NCBI GenBank assembly: GCA_011525365.1
Contig: WTGQ01000002.1
Span: forward strand, 62,001-126,000
Direction: 5' to 3'
DNA: 64,000 nt
DNA from: Acidobacteriota bacterium
Lineage (GTDB): Bacteria > Acidobacteriota > Thermoanaerobaculia > Multivoradales > Multivoraceae
In this document: positions 56,938-64,000 of the stretch, piece by piece
Layout of the letters: each line of letters begins with the position of its first letter
Numbering within the stretch: position 1 is the first letter of the stretch
Program-made: the position numbers and the translations under genes
The notes under the pieces: model-generated
What the model saw: the letters and a program-made list of their open reading frames with translations, nothing else
The model's database searches: none
Told to the model about the DNA's origin: nothing

Positions 56938-59154
56938 ATGACACGACTGGCACTGGTTTTCTTCCTGGCTCTGCCGCTTAACGGATTCGCCGCTGAGCAG
57001 CGTCCGATCCAACCAGACGGCACGACTCACGTCGACGGAACCGTTCGCGACGCGACGGGTCTGCCGTTGCCTGGCGCGATGGTCGAAATCGACAATTCCC
57101 TGGTCGCCATTTCCGACGCCGAGGGTCACTTCGAGATCGCCCTGGTGTCCGGCACGAGTTACCTGGCGGTCGTGAAACTCCCTGGGTTCGACCCACATGA
57201 ATCCGTTCTCGAGGTGAGCGACGGGGCGCGGCTCGACGTCGTGCTGGCGCTCAGCCCAATGCAGGAGCAGATAACCGTCACGCCCACGCTGCCGTCACCC
57301 GAGGAAGAGGTTGAGCGTCCTTTCCTGTTCCAACCTATCCAGGTCTACCGGACACCGGGCGCCGACGCCGATCTCTTCAGAGCCCTCCAGACACTGCCGG
57401 GCGTCAGCGCACCCGACGACGGCGCCGGCCTGTTTGTGCGTGGCGGTGACGTCAGCGAGGTGCTGGTGTCGCTCGATGACGCCGTGATCGCCCATCCCTA
57501 CCGGAATGAGACCCCGACCGGCGGATTTCGGGGCACCGTCAACCCGCTGCTCATATCGGGGCTCAGTTTCAGTACTGGTGGCTTCTCCGCCCGCTACGGC
57601 AACGTCCTCAGTGGTGTCCTTGACCTGCGCGGGCTCGAGCGGCCCGACACGCGGCAGACGACCGCGACGTTTGGACTCGCGGGTGTGTCCGCCTCCATCG
57701 CCGTCCCGATCGGCGACCGATTCGGGGTGCGGGGCGCGTTCAATCGAACCCTCACCCGCCTCCTCTTCTCGGTCAACGGGAGCCCGCGCTCATTCGACCC
57801 GCCGCCCGAAGGCTGGGATGGGTCCGCCGGGTTCACCTGGAATCTGGGAAGAGGCGGTCGACTCAAGGCCTTCGGGTTGACGCAGAGTGACCGGGTGGGC
57901 GTCGGAATCGAGCAGGACGCGTTCACGGGGCTGTTGCAATCCTCGACGACTCACAGGTTCGTCGGCACGCGGTGGGATGGTCCGCTTGGAGGGTGGGCGG
58001 CCTCGGCGTCTTTCGGCAGCGACGACTATCAGCGCAGCACCAATGTCGGCATCCTGGACCGGACCGTCACGGACCGCGTGGCATCGTGGCGATTCGATCT
58101 CAGCCCACCACCGGCCCGCGCGTTCGAGTGGCGCCTCGGCGCCAACGGCTCTCTCACCGAGGCGTCGATCGCGGGACGCGTTCCGGTGAGAGGTGGCGAC
58201 CTGGGTGGCGTTGCCGGTGACGCCCGGTTTGATGCCGCCGTCGACGACTGGTTTGGAGGCACTTTTCTCGAGCTCACGACACACGTCGGAGCCGTGTCAG
58301 CCACGATCGGGGCGCGCGCTGATCGGTACGGCCTGGCGCGCGCGACGACCATCGATCCACGGCTCAACGTCCGCATCGGTCTGGGCCGCACGCATGCGCT
58401 GCGCCTCGCAGCCGGCGTGTACCACCAGGCCCCCTCCCCCTCGTACTACGACAGCGAACGAGGGGCTGCGCGCCTGCCACCCATGCGGGCGCTGCACTAC
58501 GTCGCCGGATACGAGACCGGTCGTGAGGCGGAAGGCCTTTACCTTCGGGCGGAGGGGTTCGTGAAGAAGTACGCCGACCTCTCCCTCGAAGATCACGTCC
58601 GAGGGTATACAGCCGACGGGTACGGCTCGGCCCGCGGGGTCGATCTGTTCGTCCAGTGGCTGTCAAGCCGAATCGAGGTGCGCGGCACCGCCAGCTGGCT
58701 GCGAGCCAAGCGGCGATGGACGCCGGTCGATCAGCGCGAGCGATACGACCTCCCGGACGGGACCTGGACACCGGACTTCGAGATTCCCTGGTGGGCGCAG
58801 ATCATCACCAGCGTGCCCCTCTCGCACGGTGTGAGCGTGAGCGCCTCGTGGCGGTCGGCCGCCGGACGACCCCACACCCCGATCGTCGGTGGCCGGGCGA
58901 TCGGCGACGGCTTCCTTCCTGTCTTCGGTTCCGTCAACTCCGAGCGCCTTCCGCGCTACGAACGGCTTGATCTCTCCGCGAGCTGGCTCGTACCGGTTGG
59001 CGACGGGGCGGTGATCCTCTTCCTGTCCGTCGACAACGTCCTCGGACGAGCCAACTTCTTCGACTACGTCTACGCGCCCGACTATGCGTCGCGGCAGCCG
59101 GTCGTCAACGCTGCACCCCGCGCGATGTATGCCGGCGTTTCCATCAGGAGGTAA
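56938..59154 (+). CDS. TonB-dependent receptor with carboxypeptidase-regulatory domain
   Basis: The ATG at 56938 gives a signal peptide (LALVFFLALPLNGFAAEQ); the frame upstream is not conserved. The 738-residue protein has a CarboxypepD_reg domain (GTVRDATGLPLPGAMVEID), a plug (FRALQTLPGVSAPDDGAGLFVRGGD) and a short barrel that ends with AMYAGVSIRR. It is smaller than the Oar-like receptor at 13211. AGGAGG at its end serves the next gene. It is followed by a TPR protein and a two-component system, which suggests one signalling/uptake unit. Third codon positions are visibly poorer in G/C (14 of the first 38 end in A or T). Confidence 0.86.
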   Translation: MTRLALVFFLALPLNGFAAEQRPIQPDGTTHVDGTVRDATGLPLPGAMVEIDNSLVAISDAEGHFEIALVSGTSYLAVVKLPGFDPHESVLEVSDGARLDVVLALSPMQEQITVTPTLPSPEEEVERPFLFQPIQVYRTPGADADLFRALQTLPGVSAPDDGAGLFVRGGDVSEVLVSLDDAVIAHPYRNETPTGGFRGTVNPLLISGLSFSTGGFSARYGNVLSGVLDLRGLERPDTRQTTATFGLAGVSASIAVPIGDRFGVRGAFNRTLTRLLFSVNGSPRSFDPPPEGWDGSAGFTWNLGRGGRLKAFGLTQSDRVGVGIEQDAFTGLLQSSTTHRFVGTRWDGPLGGWAASASFGSDDYQRSTNVGILDRTVTDRVASWRFDLSPPPARAFEWRLGANGSLTEASIAGRVPVRGGDLGGVAGDARFDAAVDDWFGGTFLELTTHVGAVSATIGARADRYGLARATTIDPRLNVRIGLGRTHALRLAAGVYHQAPSPSYYDSERGAARLPPMRALHYVAGYETGREAEGLYLRAEGFVKKYADLSLEDHVRGYTADGYGSARGVDLFVQWLSSRIEVRGTASWLRAKRRWTPVDQRERYDLPDGTWTPDFEIPWWAQIITSVPLSHGVSVSASWRSAAGRPHTPIVGGRAIGDGFLPVFGSVNSERLPRYERLDLSASWLVPVGDGAVILFLSVDNVLGRANFFDYVYAPDYASRQPVVNAAPRAMYAGVSIRR

Positions 59155-59156
59155 TC

Positions 59157-59933
59157 GTGGCAAGCACCCACATCGTGGCAGTCGCACTGGTCGCAGCGCT
59201 GACTGCGCCGGCACTTTCCGCAGCCGAGGAGGCCGCGTGGGCCGAACTCACCGAGCGGCTCGAACGCGCGGCACTGGCCGGGTCCGGGCAAGAGCTCCGG
59301 GCCGTTCGGATCGATCTCCTCAGACAACTGATTCATCCCGCGGAACAGGCGCCCGGGAAAGCACGGGTGGAGTACGCGATCGCCTACGTCGCGTGGCGGT
59401 CGGCCAACCTGACGGACGTCCCCGGGCAGGAACAGGCTGACCTTCTCCATGACGCCGTGGAGCGACTGGAGGCCCTGGTGGACGACGATCCGGAAGACAC
59501 CGAAGCTCGCGCGTTGCTCGGAGCGCTCTACGGTTTGCAGATCGCGCGGGATCCGTCTCGTGGGGCCGAGTTGGGCGTGCGTGCCTCAGGCGCTCTCGGC
59601 CGCGCCGAGGCGGCCGCGCCCGACAACCCGCGCGTCACGCTTCTGCAAGGCATCAGCGCGTTCCACACGCCGGTCAGGTTCGGCGGTGGCCTCGACCGAG
59701 CAGAGCGCCTGCTTCGTCGCAGCCTCGATTCGTTCTCGCGCGAGCCGCCGGACAAACCGTGGCCCAACTGGGGACGATACGACGCCCACGTCTGGCTTGG
59801 CCAGACACTCGCTCGACAGAACGACGCTTCGGGGGCCCGCGCCGAGTACGATGCGGCCTTGTCCTTGGCACCCGATTCGGGGTGGGTGAAGTTCGTGCTG
59901 CTGCCGGCCCTGAATGACGCCGATCGACCCTAG
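59157..59933 (+). CDS. Exported TPR-like protein
   Basis: The GTG start has AGGAGG five bases upstream, inside the end of the receptor gene. The 258-residue protein has a signal peptide (IVAVALVAALTAPALSA) and helical pairs that read as TPR units, for example ARALLGALYGLQIARDP and GARAEYDAALSLAPDSGW. It is two bases downstream of the receptor gene and 10 before the kinase start, so one transcript is likely. It may be the periplasmic partner of the receptor. No enzyme motif seen. Confidence 0.7.
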   Translation: MASTHIVAVALVAALTAPALSAAEEAAWAELTERLERAALAGSGQELRAVRIDLLRQLIHPAEQAPGKARVEYAIAYVAWRSANLTDVPGQEQADLLHDAVERLEALVDDDPEDTEARALLGALYGLQIARDPSRGAELGVRASGALGRAEAAAPDNPRVTLLQGISAFHTPVRFGGGLDRAERLLRRSLDSFSREPPDKPWPNWGRYDAHVWLGQTLARQNDASGARAEYDAALSLAPDSGWVKFVLLPALNDADRP

Positions 59934-59943
59934 AGGTGTAGAC

Positions 59944-61053
59944 ATGGCACAGGCTATTGACCCGTCGGGAACCCACAAGCGCTACCGCTTCTGGCTGGTT
60001 GTCGCCGGCTGGATGACGGCTGCCTTGATCCAGGCGCTCGCGCTGGATGCGTCGGCGGCGGCGCCGTTCGAGGCCGGGTTCCCGAACGGGGTCTTCAGTC
60101 ATGCGGTGCTGGGCGTCCTCGTCTGGCAGGTGTGCCGGGCGCATGCCTACCTTGAGCTCTGGAAGCGCCGTCCCCTACGCGCGGTGTCTGTGCATGCCAC
60201 CGCGGGGGTCGTAGCGCTGGCGATCTGGAGCGTGGCCGAGGTGACTTACACGCGCCTCCTGTACGGGGAGGACTTCTGGCCACTCGTGTACGCCAACAGC
60301 TGGGCGCTACAACTACTTAGCGGCGCGCTCCTGTACGCGGCGGCGGTCGGGCTCGGCGTCATCGTTCAGAGCTTCGACCGGGAGCAGCTCCGCCGCCAAC
60401 GTGAAGCCGAGCTTGAGCTCGTGGCCCGGGACGCGGAGCTGACCGCCATCAAGTCGCAACTGCAGCCGCACTTCCTGCTGAACTCGCTCAACTCGATCCT
60501 GGCGCTCGTCGAGCACGATCCGGCGAGGGCGAGCGCCATGCTCGAACGGCTGGCCTCGTTTCTGCAGTCAGGGTTCGACCGTCTCGACGAACCGCTCGTT
60601 CTGCTGCGCCGTGAACTGGACACGGTTCGCGACTACCTGAAGATCGAGCAGGTTCGATTCGCGGATCGCCTGCGATTCACCATCGAAGCAGGCGGCGACA
60701 CGGAGCAGGTATCCGTACCCCCGTTCCTGCTGCAGCCACTTGTCGAGAACGCTGTCAAACACGGTGTTCAGCCGCACGCGCGGCAGGGCGAAGTGCGTGT
60801 CGCGGCGCGTCGTCAGGGCGCCCGGGTTCACGTCACGGTGTCCGACACCGGGAGCGGTCCGAACGCCTCGCACGGTACGAGCGGCAGGGGTCTCGACCTG
60901 ACTCGACGGCAACTGCGGGCAACATATGGCGACGACGGGGCCTCGATGAGCATGTCCCGGGAAGAAAACGGGGGCTTCACGGTAAGTCTGGACCTCCCGG
61001 CAGAAGCTGAGCCACTGGGTGGCTCCTCCTCACCTGCTGTCCATGGCTCCTGA
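59944..61053 (+). CDS. LytS/YehU-type sensor histidine kinase
   Basis: The 369-residue protein has four or five membrane helices (WLVVAGWMTAALIQAL, AVLGVLVWQVC, VVALAIWSVAEV, LLSGALLYAAAVGLGVI) and no large sensor domain. The His_kinase motif LQPHFLLNSLNSI has H176 as phosphate acceptor, and the ATPase half has PLVENAVKHGVQP and SGRGLDLTRRQL. It would phosphorylate the LytTR regulator encoded next, with which it overlaps by 11 bases. The signal is probably sensed in the membrane. Confidence 0.9.
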   Translation: MAQAIDPSGTHKRYRFWLVVAGWMTAALIQALALDASAAAPFEAGFPNGVFSHAVLGVLVWQVCRAHAYLELWKRRPLRAVSVHATAGVVALAIWSVAEVTYTRLLYGEDFWPLVYANSWALQLLSGALLYAAAVGLGVIVQSFDREQLRRQREAELELVARDAELTAIKSQLQPHFLLNSLNSILALVEHDPARASAMLERLASFLQSGFDRLDEPLVLLRRELDTVRDYLKIEQVRFADRLRFTIEAGGDTEQVSVPPFLLQPLVENAVKHGVQPHARQGEVRVAARRQGARVHVTVSDTGSGPNASHGTSGRGLDLTRRQLRATYGDDGASMSMSREENGGFTVSLDLPAEAEPLGGSSSPAVHGS

Positions 61054-61801
61054 TCGCCTCCGCCTGATCGTGGCGGACGACGAGGTGCTGGCGCGGCAGC
61101 TCGTGCGGGACTACGTCGCCCGATGCAGCGGTGTGAGCATCGTGCACGAGTGCGGCGACGTGGAGACGCTAGCCGCCGCGCTTGAACAGGGCGGAGCGGA
61201 CGCGGCCATGCTCGACATCCGAATGCCGGGACGCGACGTGTTCGAGGTCCTTGAGGACATCAGGCAACACCAGCCGTTGCCCGCGCTTGTCTTTGCGACT
61301 GCGTATGACCGCTACGCTGTGCGCGCGTTCGAGATGAACGCCGTTGATTTCCTCGTGAAACCCTTCACGGAAACGCGTTTCGCGGAGACGATTGGGCGAC
61401 TGCGGCAGGGCCGACGGCCAGGTGCTCCCGACGACGGCGTCCCGCGCCTGCTGCGTGATCTTGGCCGTCGCCCTGACCGGTTGCTCGTGCCTGAGGGGCG
61501 TGGGCGACGCATCGTACCCGTCGCCGTCTCCACCATCGGCTGGATACAAGCGGAAGGGGATTATGCGCGAATTCACGCCGGCAACAAGAGTTACCTCGTG
61601 TACCGCACGCTCAACGAACTTGAAGAGAGGTTGGACCCAGCCGAGTTCCTGCGGGTCCATCGCTCCGCGATCGTGCGGCTCGATCAGATTCTCGAGGTGG
61701 TACCCGTCGGAAGTGGCCGCTATCGCTTGGCTCTGAAGGGTGGTGGAGCCCCGACTGTCAGCCGTGGCCGCGCCCAGGCCCTCAAACGGCTCATCCTGTG
61801 A
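61043..61801 (+). CDS. LytTR-family response regulator
   Basis: The ATG at 61043 is chosen over a GTG at 61019. The 252-residue protein has a receiver domain with acidic pair D12/D13, phosphoacceptor D58 (MLDIRMPG) and VDFLVKPF. A LytTR DNA-binding domain follows from about residue 150 (IGWIQAEGDYARIHAGNKSYLVYRTL, EFLRVHRSAIV). It overlaps the kinase gene, so both act as one system, probably on the TonB-receptor operon. LytTR sites are direct repeats; none was identified. Confidence 0.92.
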   Translation: MAPDRLRLIVADDEVLARQLVRDYVARCSGVSIVHECGDVETLAAALEQGGADAAMLDIRMPGRDVFEVLEDIRQHQPLPALVFATAYDRYAVRAFEMNAVDFLVKPFTETRFAETIGRLRQGRRPGAPDDGVPRLLRDLGRRPDRLLVPEGRGRRIVPVAVSTIGWIQAEGDYARIHAGNKSYLVYRTLNELEERLDPAEFLRVHRSAIVRLDQILEVVPVGSGRYRLALKGGGAPTVSRGRAQALKRLIL

Positions 61802-61861
61802 CACGAGAGTGACTTCGGAGTCCGGGGCGAGCAGGACCTGCGCGGCGCGATGCCGGGGCGA

Positions 61862-62590
61862 TCAGAAGAAGAACGGCTCCAGCAGGAGGTGGATCCCGTT
61901 TGCCGCGCTGTGGCAGACGATCGAGTAGGGGAGGCCCCATCGCCAGAACATCCAGCCGAGCAGGAGGCCCGCGATGCTGCTCTTCACGGCCATGCCCATC
62001 ATGTAGATCGGCCCCGCTACGCCGCCGTAGAAGATGTGCGCAATGCCGAACGTCAACGCCGACACGCCCAAGGCCACACGGAAGATGGTGCGGGGATTGT
62101 CTGTGAAGCGAGCGGTGAGCCAAGCCAGGCCACTCAGCAGGCCGAGCCGGAAGACAATCTCCTCCATGATCGGCCCCTTGACGACAACTGACAGAGAAGA
62201 GAACTCAGACCAACGCACGACCATCTGCTCGTAGATGGCCGAATCCGCTGTTGCCATGCCGTAGTTGGCACCCAGATTCGCAACGCCGAAAGCGACGCCC
62301 AGACCGAGCGACAGAGCCGCGAGCCGGAGATGCTCGGCCGAGGTCCGCTGAGGCATTGGCCGGCACTGAGCCAACGCGGCCAGGCCCAGCATCGCCGCGA
62401 TGAGCGCCGAAAGCCCGCCAAGTAGGGCCCCGCTACCGTCGGTTCGGTCGGGGAAGTACAAGAGCAGCAACACGGCGAACGCGATCGCGACAGCGGCGAG
62501 GAGCCTCGCCGACCAGGGTCGGGCCACGGCCGCCTCGCCCGTCGGTTCCGTGGACAAGACGCCCTGCGTGCTTCCGATCTCTTCGCTCAT
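61862..62590 (-). CDS. CPBP-family intramembrane metalloprotease
   Basis: The 242-residue protein has about seven membrane helices. The active-site motifs are EEIVFR (E143, E144, R148), FGIAHI and the later HSAANGIH, which supply metal-binding Glu and His. The family (Rce1/CAAX-like) cuts within or near the membrane and in bacteria is linked to bacteriocin handling or signalling. It is convergent with the response regulator gene 60 bases away. Confidence 0.88.
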   Translation of the reverse strand: MSEEIGSTQGVLSTEPTGEAAVARPWSARLLAAVAIAFAVLLLLYFPDRTDGSGALLGGLSALIAAMLGLAALAQCRPMPQRTSAEHLRLAALSLGLGVAFGVANLGANYGMATADSAIYEQMVVRWSEFSSLSVVVKGPIMEEIVFRLGLLSGLAWLTARFTDNPRTIFRVALGVSALTFGIAHIFYGGVAGPIYMMGMAVKSSIAGLLLGWMFWRWGLPYSIVCHSAANGIHLLLEPFFF

Positions 62591-62721
62591 GGCTTCCCTT
62601 ACGGATGCGAGCCGTCCGTGGTTACCGGTTCAACACCGCAAACGGACCGGAGATTCGTCGGGTCCGGTCCGCGTAGGGAACTTGGGATCGCTGGCAACCG
62701 TGTAGAGGTCGAGAGCTTCTC

Positions 62722-64000
62722 ATGGGCACGTCATCGCCTTCGATCGTCAGCGTTTTCGGCCTCGGTGCTCTGCTGGCTGCGTGCGGAGGACCAGATCTCC
62801 CGTCGTCTGCCACTTCCGCCGTCTTTCGGGACACGGCCTTCGTGGGCGTGAACGTCCTGTCCATGGCGGAAAACGAAGTCGCGGCAGTTCCCGATCAGAC
62901 GGTGCTGGTGTCCAGCGGTGTAATCGCCCACGTCGGGAACCGGGACCAGGTCAGCGTGCCTGAGACCTTCACCGTAGTTGAGGGAGCCGGTAGGTACCTC
63001 ATGCCCGGCCTCGCCGACATGCACGTGCATCTCGAGTACTTCGATGATCCGCGGGTGCTCGATCTGTTCCTGGCGAACGGAGTCACGACCGTTCGGAACA
63101 TGGACGGCCGTCCCTACATCCTCGAGTGGCGGGACCGAATCGCGGGCCGTGAGTGGCCCGGGCCCAGGATCCACACCGCCGGCCCCATTCTGGACGGCGA
63201 CCCGCCCCTTCGCGACGACAATCTGGCGTTGGGGTCCGCTGGCGACGCCCGCCGAGCAGTACGCGACCAGAAGGCAGCGGGGTACGACTTCATCAAGGTC
63301 TACACGAACCTCTCAGCCGAGGCCTATTCGGTCGTCGTCGAGACGGCCAGGGAGAACGGTCTCCCGGTAGCGGGACACGTGCCACGCGGCCTGGACGTAG
63401 AGGATGCTCTGATCTCCGGTATCCGTTCTATTGAACACATAACGGAGTTGGGGGACCTGGTGGAGGCGGAAGACTCCCCGTTCCTCAACGGTTGGCACTG
63501 GTCGAAGTTGTACCTGGGAATGCCGGTCGACACGACCCGTTTCGCCCGTGCCGCTCGCCTCGTGGCGGACTCTCGGGTCTGGATCGTCCCAACGATGATC
63601 CAGGCCGACAGGGCGATTGCGCCGCGCGCAACGATCGACGCGTGGCTTGCAGAGCCTGCGTTGGCCTATGTCGGTGCTAGACGTCGCCGTATCTGGCAGT
63701 CGCTGGTAGGGCGTTCACTTGATCGGATGGATTCTGAAGACTGGGCGCTCGTCGAGGCGGGTCGCGCGAACCGTTTGCGGTTTGTGAGTTCGCTCCACGA
63801 CGCAGGGGTGGCGCTGCTCCCCGGCACCGATACGCCGAATCCGTTCGTAGTACCCGGCTTCTCGATACACGACGAGTTGGCGAACTTCGAGGCGGCGGGT
63901 ATCGACCGTGGGCGGATCCTGGCGTTGGCTACTCGAGAAGCTGCGGTCCTCCTGGAAACCGACAGCGAAGTCGGCACGGTGGAGGTCGGCAAGGTTGCGG
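62722..64000 (+). CDS. Amidohydrolase lipoprotein, 3'-truncated by the window
   Basis: The frame is open to the window end (426 codons visible). The N-terminus has a lipobox (GALLAACGG). The amidohydrolase metal site is complete: DMHVH, the bridging Lys in FIKVY, AGHVPRG, SIEHI and the Asp in PGTDTPNP. It is the imidazolonepropionase/prolidase-like type, a zinc hydrolase facing the periplasm, perhaps a dipeptidase or lactonase. Of its first 38 codons 13 end in A or T, unlike the ATP synthase genes. The end and the substrate cannot be judged here. Confidence 0.83.
   Translation, partial: MGTSSPSIVSVFGLGALLAACGGPDLPSSATSAVFRDTAFVGVNVLSMAENEVAAVPDQTVLVSSGVIAHVGNRDQVSVPETFTVVEGAGRYLMPGLADMHVHLEYFDDPRVLDLFLANGVTTVRNMDGRPYILEWRDRIAGREWPGPRIHTAGPILDGDPPLRDDNLALGSAGDARRAVRDQKAAGYDFIKVYTNLSAEAYSVVVETARENGLPVAGHVPRGLDVEDALISGIRSIEHITELGDLVEAEDSPFLNGWHWSKLYLGMPVDTTRFARAARLVADSRVWIVPTMIQADRAIAPRATIDAWLAEPALAYVGARRRRIWQSLVGRSLDRMDSEDWALVEAGRANRLRFVSSLHDAGVALLPGTDTPNPFVVPGFSIHDELANFEAAGIDRGRILALATREAAVLLETDSEVGTVEVGKVA

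Overview
The window is GC-rich DNA (hand counts of single lines gave 65 to 75% GC) in which protein genes are packed with almost no intergenic space. A VWFA-related protein of the type common in Acidobacteria, long TPR proteins, a CRTAC1/UnbV-type FG-GAP protein, Oar-like TonB receptors with a carboxypeptidase-regulatory N-terminus, secreted sulfatases and a b/b' ATP synthase suggest an uncultured Acidobacteriota-like, Gram-negative heterotroph. This is inferred from gene content; no rRNA or taxonomic marker was compared.

Layout. 1-5.0 kb: a putative aromatic meta-cleavage operon (PuuD-like amidotransferase, FAH-family enzyme, an aldehyde dehydrogenase that has lost its catalytic segment, an extradiol dioxygenase) followed by a Tat-exported serine hydrolase. 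4.9-6.4 kb: a VapBC toxin-antitoxin pair with a well-formed promoter and operator, and a TetR regulator. 6.4-9.0 kb: a sulfatase joined in frame to a DJ-1/PfpI domain. 9.0-19.0 kb: a glycan-use locus (SSS symporter, GH3 glucosidase, TonB receptor, LacI regulator, MFS transporter) with two matching LacI-type operators. 19.1-25.6 kb: a VWFA/TPR/TPR/CRTAC1 operon linked by stop/start overlaps, including a probable CTG start. 25.6-31.4 kb: a diheme cytochrome, a TauD-type dioxygenase, an esterase, a second sulfatase and a TolB-like propeller. 31.4-32.7 kb: a redoxin/DsbD-N fusion interrupted by one in-frame TGA that reads as selenocysteine, with a bacterial SECIS hairpin. 32.7-41.5 kb: aromatic catabolism (hmgA, MBL protein, two FAD hydroxylases, DUF2783, hydrolase, BphC-like dioxygenase) and one hypothetical protein. 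41.5-49.8 kb: tRNA-Glu, then cell-wall and housekeeping genes (amidase, GerMN lipoprotein, murI, rph, mpl), ftcD, a PP2C phosphatase and a SUMF1-like protein. 49.9-56.0 kb: atpF'-F-H-A-G-D-C without atpB and atpE. 56.0-56.9 kb: inverted repeats, a small gene and tRNA-Ser. 56.9-64 kb: a TonB receptor, TPR protein, LytS/LytTR two-component pair, CPBP protease and amidohydrolase, with visibly more A/T at third codon positions.

The most notable element is the selenoprotein: a UxxC redoxin fused to a DsbD-N-like domain, with a perfect 6-bp SECIS stem whose loop begins GGUC. Also notable are the NTGA overlap coupling that uses all four possible first bases, the palindromic repeat that appears to have been inserted in frame into a hydroxylase, the sulfatase/DJ-1 fusion with an internal ribosome-binding site, and the aldehyde dehydrogenase lacking its nucleophile. 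All assignments come from reading motifs by eye; no database search was run.
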